From positions 142,025,001 through 142,089,000 of the forward strand of contig CM065815.1 in the NCBI GenBank assembly GCA_033398695.1: 64,000 nucleotides of DNA, read 5' to 3'. This DNA comes from Orobanche coerulescens. Its lineage: Eukaryota; Streptophyta; Magnoliopsida; Lamiales; Orobanchaceae. Made by a program: the position numbers and the translations under genes. Under the pieces are notes generated by a model that worked only from the letters and a program-made list of their open reading frames with translations, ran no database searches and had not been told where the DNA came from. Below, piece after piece: positions 56,081 to 64,000 of this stretch. The first letter of the stretch is position 1, and the number at the start of each line of letters is the position of its first letter.

Positions 56081-58025
56081 TGTAATATCCGGTATTTTTC
56101 TTTCCCTTGTATTTCACTTTTGGTATATTTCTCGGTCATAGTGACCCTCATGTATCTTTCAAGATGTCCTTCCCACAATTGTTGAATTGTGTTCTCGTTA
56201 TTGTTCGTTGTTTCAATTTTCCTCACAGGAGTTCGACTTTGTTAGATCACCATTAATTTTTGGTGACTCCAAAAATTATAAATCTTTGCAATATTATAGA
56301 ACATCGAGTTAGCTTTCCAATGGTTCAAACGGTGAGTCAATCGGAGTCCGGACGAGAGAGTTATGGTCGTGTGAGTTTTTGGCCGAGCACTTCCAGGAGC
56401 CTTTCGGCCGATAGGGGGGGTCGATAGACTCTACTGCCGGCATTCTGTATGGGTATCGGTTGGGCCTATCGGCCGATAGGCTGGCCGATATGTAAATTTC
56501 TTCACCTTCGAACTTCCAGTAGCCTTTCGGCCGATAAGGGGGGTCGATAGACCCTACTGCCGGCATTCCATATGGCTATCGGTTGGGCCTATCGGCCGAT
56601 AGGCCGGCCGATAGGTTCTGCTGCGTTACCCTATAAATGTGTTGTTTTGAGCGAACAGCTCATTTTTCCTTCCCCATTTTACACGGCGTCGCGAGAGAGA
56701 TATAGAGGGAGAGAGAGTTCTTCATCCGGGGGTCGATTTTCATCATTTCTTTTCGGTTGTGAGGCTCGGATAATCAATCTAACGCGTGTTCTACGGATCG
56801 TAATACTTGAATCACTCAAGGTAATATCTCTTGAAACCCTACCTTTTTGGATAATTGGGGATTTTGGGGTTTTGTCCGATTCTTTCCGTTTCGTTGATGG
56901 ATTCATGATGAATATGATTATTCTTGTTGGTATTCTTAGTTTCCCTACGGATTCATGGTATATTTCGTGATTTTTACGGAATCGAGAGGGTTCGGTTGTG
57001 GTCCGCCCTCGTTGTTGTTTGTATACGAATATACATGAATCGTAGGCGGGTTTCCGGGAGTATTCCATTTCCATAATCGTTTAGAAGTGGTTATGATTGT
57101 GCTATTCAAATCGTTAGGTTCATTTCCGCCGGTCCCTTGCGGTCGTGTTCAACTCTTCCGTTCCGTTCGTGTTATCATCTATTTAATCGAGGCAAGTATT
57201 TTTGGAAACCTTTATGCTTAACGTGAAATAGTAATGTATATTGTGTGTGATTGCTCACCTCGGGAGGGTCCGACGGGATCACGGAGGGAATCCAATGGTA
57301 TAGCCACGGATTCACGAGTTTGTTTCGCTAGCCACTCGGAGGGTCCTTAGGGATCACGGAGCGGGATCAATGGTATAGCCTGTTCCCAAGGCGATGCGTG
57401 TGCGTGGTTTGTTTTATAATATGGCCGGCTCGGGAGGGTCCTTAGGATCACGGAGCGGATCAATGGTATAGCCTGTTCCCACGGCAAATTGTTTGACTGC
57501 TTATTTCCTAAAGGACATGTCTAGTTTAGGTTTTATAAAATGATATAGACGCATGTAATATGAAAAGTGTAAGAGATTGGGTTGCCTTGATTACTTGTAC
57601 TAGCTTAATAGCTAACCCTCTGGGACCCGTTTAGGGGAAAATCGTTTTATGAATTTCAGTCGTTCATCGGGACGAGCGGCGCTGACCAAGATACACGGAT
57701 GATGGCCATGCGTGATGATTGTGCATAAGAGAAGTCTTAATGTCTTTTTGTCTTTTCATCTTTTATGGCTTTTGAACTAATAGCTGTACTCGAGTACTTA
57801 AGAGTTCTTGTTCGTCCAGATTGTATTGTTGTGTTTATGTTGTGTTGGATGATGATGTTATATTGACCGGTTGAACCGGGTGGATTGTTCTGTTTTGCGT
57901 CTTTATGACGTGGTGTTATTTTATCGTTTCTGTGAGTCGTTGTGTATGATGCTGTTCAGCCTGGTGGGTCCCATATAGGGATTCACGGCGCTGTAATATA
58001 CCTCGGATATCCTGGGGGTGTTACA
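56081..58025 (+). repeat. RE2 3' LTR
   Basis: Pairs with 49341-51262. Most differences are one- to three-base changes at CAG, CTG or CCGG contexts. Ends GGGGGTGTTACA, followed by ATTCT. Confidence 0.95.
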
Positions 58026-58030
58026 ATTCT

Positions 58031-58695
58031 TTCCAGCAGCTTCATAACATCGTCTTTTATTCCCATGGCTGTCATGCATTCCTCGTCCGACCATCTAGTA
58101 GGGAGCATTTTTTCTTCCCCACATCTCCCACCGTGCTAGGCGGCTCGGGGGAAGTTCAATTCCATATGTATGTGGCGTCTCAACAGCCCCTTGGGCCGGT
58201 ATTCTTTTCGGTTGCTATATTTCCATTGCGGGTCTTCTTCATCCCCGTTGACTCGAACCACGTCCCTGTTGGGCATTTCCTCGTCCTTGACTTATGGCCT
58301 TTTCTCTGCAAGAAATTCATCCATTATCATTTGTTTCAAAACAATTTCAAGGTCAAACTTTTTATGATATATGCTCCCCCAGACTTATTATCAATTGCAC
58401 ATTTACCACAAAATAATCGTTTTTCATCCAAACTAACTTCATGTGAAATTCAACATACTAAGCTTCTTGAAAAAAAATGATTTCCAACATGTTCAACATC
58501 TCTTTCATAACAAGAATTTCCAACATGTAATTCAATTTCCCAACATATAATTCCAACATGTCATTCCATCACCCAACACATCAATCGTAATGAAAAAAAT
58601 TCCCCAAAAAATTCGACTCAAGAACCCTGAATTAATCAAGAATTCATAATTCACACAATCTTAATGTACTGAATAATTAAATCATTCAAAATCGT
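58031..58695 (-). other. ATH- segment between internal promoter and 3' ORF
   Basis: The minus strand runs from the donor-like site at 58704 towards the 3' ORF. It is AT-rich and intron-like, with repeated CCAACAT. No coding stretch is recognised except possible 3' ORF debris near 58100-58300. Confidence 0.4.
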
Positions 58696-58710
58696 AGAAC
58701 ATACCTTGAA
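58696..58710 (-). promoter_or_regulatory. Candidate splice donor downstream of ATH- internal promoter
   Basis: Minus strand TTCAAG|GTATGTTCT is a strong plant 5' splice-site match, at the same relative place as the AAG|GTAA sites in the LTR leaders. Confidence 0.5.
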
Positions 58711-58967
58711 TTCGGAGTACAAAGATGAAGAAAATTGAAAAAAATCGCGCCCCACGAGAGGGATGATTTCATCCGATTCTTAATGTTTTGAAGCTCTTAG
58801 ATTGTGGATTAATGATCAGGGCCTTGTTCTTATGCTTGATTTAGTACAATTTATCTTTGATTTTGATGAATTTTAAGGGTATGGGAGGTAGGGTTTAGGA
58901 TTGGGGAAGAAGGGGAGAAAATAAGTTTTGGGGAAGAAGGTGAATAGTAGAAGTCGGCCGTGTCGTG

Positions 58968-58975
58968 TTTTTATA
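58968..58975 (-). promoter_or_regulatory. ATH- internal TATA box
   Basis: TATAAAAA on the minus strand. A palindrome array lies directly upstream (58983-59290) and a C/T-rich leader-like stretch downstream (about 58960-58860). Confidence 0.55.
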
Positions 58976-58982
58976 CCTCCCG

Positions 58983-59290
58983 ATTGACACGGCCGTGTCA
59001 TACCTGCTCTAATTCTTAGAAAGCTCTCTGTCCTCCTAACCCGTCCGTGTCAATTGACACGGCCCGTGTCCAACTAGCCCAGAAAAGGAAAAATGAATGT
59101 ATACCTGACTCGACCGTGTCAATTGACACGTCCCGTGTCGTACTTGTACGGAAACTGAAAAACGACTGGACCCCTGACCTGACCGTGTCATATGACACGG
59201 CCCGTGTCGTACCTGTGCATAAAATGAGAAAAACGTCTGCCTACCTGAACCGACCGTGTCAAATGACACGGCCCGTGTCATACAGGCCTG
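58983..59290 (-). repeat. Roughly 70-bp tandem repeats carrying GTGTCAATTGACAC
   Basis: Units begin CCGTGTCAATTGACACG at about 59044, 59113, 59184 and 59253 (periods 69-71). The fifth, partial copy has GATTGACACGGCCGTGTC at 58983. The inner palindrome varies (AATT, ATAT, AAAT) while GTGTC/GACAC arms are kept. Open frames here are compositional. Confidence 0.85.
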
Positions 59291-59299
59291 GAAAGTGCA

Positions 59300-59623
59300 G
59301 TTTTGTCCTCAGATCTTTTTCCTGTGAATTGAACACCAATAGTTGAACCGGTTAGTTCTACATCAAGTAAAAATAAAAATAAAGTGCGAAAAAGAATGAA
59401 ATAACAAAAAAAAACTATTGAGTTGCCTCCTAATTAGCGCTAAGTTTAACATCTTCAGCCGGACGCCTTCAACAAGATGGTCTATGGCTCGATTAAAGTT
59501 ATCACGGACACGGCTTCCTTTTGATTTGGATGATGGTAGTGTTTGACTCTTTGTCCGTTAACTTTAATAGCTCACCATCTCTGCTCATGAGCTCGACCAC
59601 TCCGGGTGGAAGTACTTTCTTGA
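59300..59623 (-). other. ATH- pol 3' flank
   Basis: Region just after the integrase end on the minus strand. It includes the GAGTTGCCTCCTAATTAGCGCTAAG segment region (59418-59445) that I associate with Athila-type elements. No gene. Confidence 0.45.
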
Positions 59624-60004
59624 TCACGAATGGCCTGACCATCTTGATTTTAATTTTTCGGGAAACAATTTTAATCTTGAATTATAGAGAAGTACTTGTT
59701 GTCCCGACAAAAATTCACATTTTATGATCATCTTGTCGTGCCATCTTTTAGATCTCTCTTTGTAGATTCGAGAGTTTTCGTAGCATTCATCCCAAAATTC
59801 TTCCAACTCATTTAGCTCTAACAATCTTTTCTTTCTGGCGGCCTCAAAATCCATATTTATTCTTTTTACCGCCCACATCGTCCGATGCTCCAACTCTAGA
59901 GGTAGATGACATGATTTCCCGAATATGAGTTGGTAGGGAGATGTACCCAAAGGTGTTTTATATGCCGTGCGATAGGCCAAAATGCATCGTCAGGCTTGGA
60001 CGAT
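59624..60004 (-). pseudogene. ATH- integrase C-terminal part
   Basis: An open frame of 118 codons with [57 protein letters not shown] and [19 protein letters not shown], the distinctive Athila/Tat integrase tail. One codon upstream a lost base shifts frame; SKPDDAFW continues to about 60004. The catalytic core lies beyond the break, so only the C-terminus is left. Confidence 0.9.
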
Positions 60005-60009
60005 GACAC

Positions 60010-60064
60010 GGTTTTAGTGTAACTATCGCAAGTGAGACACGTTTTTAGTGTAACTATCGCAAGT
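60010..60064. repeat. 30-bp direct duplication at Athila/RE7 junction
   Basis: TTTTAGTGTAACTATCGCAA occurs twice, about 30 bases apart (60013 and 60043), each followed by GTG. Confidence 0.8.
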
Positions 60065-61026
60065 GCATGATATCGTATCACGTAGTAAAGTGGACTTTTT
60101 GAGTCTGGTTTATCGATCCCACAAGGAATTTTGGTTATAATTTGAATTATACACTATTAGTCTATTTTTATAGATACTAAGATGAGTGAAACACACAATT
60201 TAAAGAGTTTGGTTTAATTGTTGCAAAGCAAATGCAATAATAGTTCTAATATTTTAAGGAAATAAAAAAAATAGCAATAATAATAGATTGATTAACGATA
60301 AAATGAAATAGTTGGGATTACAAACGTAGTTTGTCATTGGTTATAAAAGATGTATAGGAGATCATGAAATGAATTTACTTATTATGTCGTGTAGATTCGA
60401 TTTTCCTTTAAAAGACGGTTTCTCTTTCGAACTATAAAATGCCCCTTACATATTGAATCAATCCACTATATTTCTATGTTGATTGGCTTCAATACATAGC
60501 ATTAGGATTTATGAAAATAACTCAAAGAATCATCTAAGGACTAGAGGTATATTTCTATCCTCTAGAACAACTAAGAGTGAAGATCATTTGATCTAATCAA
60601 ACATATTTTCTTTCAAAACATATGAAGACCATAAATATCGTCATTTATTGGCCAAATAAATAAAGATTGTTAAAACAATGAAAATCACACACAATAATAA
60701 GTAATTCACAATAGATCTTTATACAAACATAAATAACATGACTAACCTTGTTTATAATCCCAACTAAAGATTACTTAGCCCATGAAGGGTTTATTACACA
60801 TATTACAAGCTTGTGTGGTCATTATTAGTTGAATCAAGAGAAAGAATTGATCCTAACTCCCTTAGTAGATAAAGGAGATAGAAACAATAAACTCTTTGAA
60901 CAACATATGTTATACCACACTTACAAAGATCACTCAAGAACACAAGTGTGTTCTTCACAAAAAGAAAAGTTTACAAAAAAAGGAAAATTATAAGATGAAT
61001 GATCAATGATGAAGGATCTAAGGGGT

Positions 61027-61035
61027 CTATTTATA
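61027..61035 (-). promoter_or_regulatory. RE7 LTR TATA box
   Basis: TATAAATAG on the minus strand, about 120 bases downstream of the palindrome cluster. Confidence 0.6.
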
Positions 61036-61154
61036 CACCTAAAGTCATCTAATAGCTCCAAAACTCCAGCATTATTACATTAGATCGGATCAATGCCAGC
61101 CATCCCCTCAATAATACACAAAAAGTATAAAAAATTAGACAAATCATAACAATC

Positions 61155-61245
61155 TGTCAAGAGTTACGGCCGTAACATTCAGGAGTTACGGCCGTAACAA
61201 GGATGACTTACGGCCGTAACCCCTGAATGTTACGGCCGTAACTTG
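61155..61245 (-). repeat. GTTACGGCCGTAAC palindrome cluster in RE7
   Basis: Three exact copies of the 14-base palindrome and one 13-base copy (CTTACGGCCGTAAC) within 90 bases. The outer pairs are themselves inverted around ATTCAGG/CCTGAAT. Confidence 0.92.
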
Positions 61246-61612
61246 GATTTGTAAATTTGCTCACTGGATGCTTTGATAGTTACGTTTTCAGCCCAGAATT
61301 TCTCAGACTTTGCGTTTTTGCCCCAGATCTTCTTCGGATGATAACTTTTGATATATAACTCTGATTTTGAATCCGGAAAGACTGACGAATTCGTCTCGGA
61401 AAGCCCTACAACATGAATATATCAAACAACAAAGAGAATATTTAATAAACATGTTATTTCTTGAGTAAATCAGTTATTTAATCTGATCATTATCCGATAA
61501 AAATAAAATACAAAAAAACTAATTAATTAAAAGCAAAAAAATGAGTAGCTCAATTATGGGTGAATTTTATCAATACAAATCATGGATAAGTGTACAAAAA
61601 TGACACTTATCA

Positions 61613-62880
61613 CACCCCCAAACTTGAATTCTTGCTAGTCCCGAGCAAGATTCTTTATTAATCACTCTCCAAAAATAAAAATAAAAATAAGACACAAAAC
61701 TAATAATACACACCAAAATTAAAATATAAAAAGAGAAAAGGAGACCAAAATGCCATTAATACACAACAACCAGCTTATACAGTAGATATAAATGAATCAA
61801 GATTCAAAATAAATCTACAAATGATTTTGAAGTTAAAACACGGTTTTAGTATTGTAATTCCAAAATGTAAGGTTTCCCCCCAATAGGTTGATTATTTCTT
61901 TCCCACTCGTGATACACACGACTCCCTTTAATGGTTGCTCTCGATCACTCGTTTATTTTTCGACTCAATATGAAGAAGAATTTCATTGACGTCATCAAAT
62001 ATTGTGATTATTCACGAAATTGAGTGTATTGAAATTCAGCCGCTAATTAATTCAAATCTGCTCATAAACTACATCCCTTTTAGTGATAGCTTTCACACCG
62101 TTATTTGCTAACGTGTAGCTCTTTTCACTGACACAATTTCTATCTCATTTTTTTTTTCGTAAAAAGGTGATAGCTTTCACACCGTTATTTGCTAACGTGT
62201 AGCTCTCTTCACCAATTTTTCTGAGACAGCAGCTACGCACCAACAATGGTTAGTCCTTTATTTTTCGCAAAATTTAAGACTTCCAAAATTAGGCATTTAT
62301 TCGCTCAACACTTCTCCTTTTCGTCATTTTTTTTAGGTGATAGCTTTCACAACGTTATTTGCTAACGTGTAGCTCTTTTCACCAATGACTCCTTTTTTTT
62401 TTAGGGAATAGAATTTTTGCAGAAAATCATTTCTTAGTTTAAGCATGAAAAATCAAAAACTCCACAAATTAAGTAAATTTCAGTTTTATTTTTCATCAAC
62501 CGGTTGATTCTTCTTTTCTCAAGGTAACGAATGACTCGATTTTATATGATAATTACAAGGCTCGGAAAGAGAGATTAAGGCTCAAAAAATTTTGGAATAT
62601 ACCAAAAAAAAAAAAATTACCGGTTAAAACGATTTAGAAGCTTGTATATAGCTAATTTATTGGTGTTATGGCCAGATCTAGAAATCTCATAAATCAAAAT
62701 ACTATAAATATATATATATATATAATAAAAAAAATTAAGGCAAATAACCAAATCAATCAAAACACACCAAAATACTAAAACAAACCACCCCCAAACTTGA
62801 AAATAAAACTGTCCTCAGTTTTAAAAAAAAAAAAAAAATCAATGCAGAAAAACAGAATACTCCCTGTTAAGAAAGTTGAT
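61613..62880 (-). other. RE7 3' non-coding flank
   Basis: AT-rich sequence behind the PPT (61613-61627), with no recognisable gene. It holds the triplicated hairpin unit at 62083-62390, an AT microsatellite (62704-62723) and poly-A tracts. The second CACCCCCAAACTTGAA at about 62785 may mark another PPT-like remnant. Confidence 0.5.
62083..62390. repeat. Triplicated hairpin-forming unit
   Basis: About 46 bases, GTGATAGCTTTCACACCG ... GCTAACGTGTAGCTC..TTCAC, occur at about 62083, 62167 and 62337. AGCTTTCACACCGTT pairs with AACGTGTAGCT around an ATTTGCT loop. The three copies are nearly identical while the spacers differ. Confidence 0.85.
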
Positions 62881-63195
62881 GTCTGAGCTAACGTCTTTTA
62901 GAATCTGCAAGAGAATAAATATACGAGGCACACAACAAAAGAAAATAAAATATACTCGTAAGTATAACACAATTTTTAAGATGCGCATCAAGAAAGTCCG
63001 AAGAGTCGTCTTACGCTGCCATCAAAGTTTTTATAAAAAACACACAATAAACATTACAGTAAAAAAAATAACAATACATAAATTGCGAATAGATGCGCGT
63101 CAAGAGATCAAGAAGAAACTCCTTAAGCTGCCACCATTTAGCACGATTATTACACACGACAGAAAGTAAAAATACAAGAGGTCCGACATGGGTTA
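62881..63195. other. Spacer between RE7 flank and LOG-like gene
   Basis: Holds two imperfect copies of GATGCGC(A/G)TCAAG (about 62981 and 63092). The Lys/Arg-rich open frame here has no family resemblance and is not called. The 3' UTR of the LOG-like gene should lie in this stretch on the minus strand. Confidence 0.45.
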
Positions 63196-63848
63196 TCAAA
63201 GGGAGAGGAATAAATCCACTTTTCGTTTTCTCACGGTAAAATCTTCTACCCAGACAATTTTAGCGAGTGCTGGATCTGGTTGAGGAACAAATTTATTGAG
63301 TTTTTTGATTAGTTCATCTGGTGTTGTTGCAACGACTATGATTCGTTTAGCACGCTCGAAAATAAAACCCTTTTCAACAGAGTAGTCGATGAAAGACAGT
63401 AAACCATCAAAGAAACCATTGACATTAAGCACACCTGTTGGTTTTTGATGAACATTTAGCTGGGCTCTGGTAACCACATGAAAAAGTTCCTCAAGGGTGC
63501 CAAAACCACCGGGAAGGGTGATAAAGGCGCCAGAATTATTTATCATGTGAGTTATGCGATATTGCATATTTACAGATCTAAACTCATCTCCAATAGTTGA
63601 CCCGGTGATTTTACTTTCGGCCCGGAGGTTTTGGGTTTTTTCCCAAAACTCTTTCTCCTTCCATATAGGCTGACATTTCGTCCCATTAATCCTAGACTTC
63701 CTCCTCCGTAAACTACATGAATGCATTTTTCTCCTAAGGTGCGACCCAAATTGTGGGCTGCTTCAGCAAAGCATGCCTCTTTTCCATAACTAGCTCCACC
63801 AAAAATGCAGACCGTGCTAAATTTTTTTGTTGAAGATGATGACTCCAT
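63196..63848 (-). pseudogene. LOG-like cytokinin riboside 5'-monophosphate phosphoribohydrolase, one frameshift
   Basis: LOG enzymes release active cytokinin bases from their nucleotides in the cytosol. From ATG 63848, codons 1-74 read STVCIFGGASYGKEACF, HVVYGGGSLGLMG and on to KPKT. The reading then moves to another frame at about 63627: KITGSTIGDEF, MQYRITHM, then the catalytic PGGFGTLEE, KPTGVLNVNGFFDGLL, and DPALAKIVWV near the end. One missing C in the run after the PKT codons explains the shift. Total about 217 residues, the normal family length. Oddities: the usual FCG is FGG, the GLMG-to-GIIP stretch looks altered, and there are no introns although most plant LOG genes have several. 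It is either a retrocopy pseudogene or a real gene with a sequence error. Confidence 0.85.
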
Positions 63849-63929
63849 TTTTGAAAAGAAAATTTTTTTTAGAGAGAAACAGAGAAAAGTGCAAGTTTGA
63901 GGGATGAATGAAAGAAACCAGTAGAAAGT

Positions 63930-63939
63930 TTATCTATAG
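63930..63939 (-). promoter_or_regulatory. Candidate TATA box of LOG-like gene
   Basis: CTATAGATAA on the minus strand, about 82 bases upstream of the ATG, with an A/G-rich 5' leader (AGAGAGAAACAGAGAAAAG read on the plus strand) between. Confidence 0.5.
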
Positions 63940-64000
63940 AAGAAAAAGAAGGTAAAAACTGTTTAACAAGTTTGTGATTGCGTTTGATTGTGCTTCAACT

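Larger units (their letters stand above)
49341..58025 (+). mobile_element. RE2: complete Tekay-like gypsy element
   Basis: LTRs 49341-about 51262 and 56081-58025 start TGTAATATCC; the 3' copy ends GGGGGTGTTACA. The duplication ATTCT is exact at 49336-49340 and 58026-58030. PBS and PPT are present. Coding domains match RE1 closely, but the U3 palindrome array is of a different type. It is inserted in ATH-. Confidence 0.96.
45242..60004 (-). mobile_element. Athila-like element, 3' half, inverted (ATH-)
   Basis: The minus-strand 3' LTR (45242-46676) abuts a PPT. To the right lie a long non-coding 3' region, an Athila 3' ORF (48462-49097), nested RE2 (49341-58025), an internal promoter-like cassette (about 58700-59290) and the integrase C-terminus (59624-60004). 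The rest of pol, gag and the 5' LTR are absent; RE7 begins at about 60005-60049. Confidence 0.83.
60049..61612 (-). repeat. RE7 LTR (Athila/Tat-like), minus strand
   Basis: The left edge is taken at TGTAACTATCGC (60049), though the upstream duplication makes it uncertain. The right edge is ACACTTATCA (61612), after which a PPT reads CAAGTTTGGGGGTG on the minus strand, so this is the 3' LTR of a minus-strand element. The segment TATCGATCCCACAAGGAA near 60107 is common in such LTRs. In minus order: GTTACGGCCGTAAC array at 61245-61155, then TATAAATAG at 61035-61027. Confidence 0.7.

Noticed and set aside
58855..58930. Telomere-like CCCTAAACCC on the minus strand
   Set aside because: Single occurrence in a leader-like stretch, with no tandem array.
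61155..61245. CRISPR-like array of repeats
   Set aside because: The repeats are palindromes with irregular short spacers in a plant LTR, with no cas genes.
62876..63169. 97-residue Lys/Arg-rich open frame
   Set aside because: Low-complexity AT-rich sequence with no domain; made partly of a duplicated GATGCGC segment.

Overview
This window looks like a repeat-dense, heterochromatic stretch of a eudicot plant nuclear genome. The evidence is nested Ty3/gypsy chromovirus (Tekay-like), Ty3/gypsy Athila-like, Ty1/copia and CACTA-type elements with tRNA-iMet and tRNA-Asp primer binding sites. Only one host gene is recognisable, a LOG-type cytokinin-activating phosphoribohydrolase at the right edge. 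I cannot name the species.

Layout. (1) 1-15594: a minus-strand gypsy element (RE4; its left LTR runs off the window) with a complete gypsy element RE3 (3267-12415, minus, TSD AATAT) nested in its short internal region. (2) 15595-about 25210: plus-strand gypsy RE5. RE4 sits in its 5' LTR, and a 3.5-kb solo LTR (RE6, 17392-20921) sits in its gag. (3) 25216-25640: unassigned; then a gypsy RT fragment (25641-26509). (4) 26510-41735: the 5' half of an Athila-like element (LTR, tRNA-Asp PBS, gag). Its gag is split by a CACTA-type transposon (28603-40577) that carries exons resembling isoamylase and DNA polymerase epsilon. That transposon is itself split by gypsy RE1 (29905-38907, TSD AATTT). (5) 41736-45241: the 3' half of a copia element. 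(6) 45242-60004: an inverted Athila-like 3' half (3' LTR, 3' ORF, integrase C-terminus) split by gypsy RE2 (49341-58025, TSD ATTCT). (7) 60049-about 62870: one LTR and 3' flank of another gypsy element (RE7). (8) 63196-63848: the LOG-like gene, minus strand, with a TATA box.

What ties the repeats together is an apparent modular promoter cassette. A conserved block of about 150 bp is followed by a dense array of short GC-rich palindromes whose sequence is specific to the family. A TATA box, a CT-rich leader and a conserved AAG|GTAA splice-donor-like site come next. The array words include GACACGGCCGTGTC, TATCGGCCGATA, TAGCGCACGCTA and GTTACGGCCGTAAC. A similar cassette occurs inside the Athila-like element, upstream of its 3' ORF.

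Most pol reading frames are broken. However, many differences between the paired LTRs of RE1, RE2 and RE3 fall at CAG/CTG trinucleotides, so many frameshifts may be consensus errors at CHG sites rather than real decay. All family calls are from reading motifs; no database search was run.
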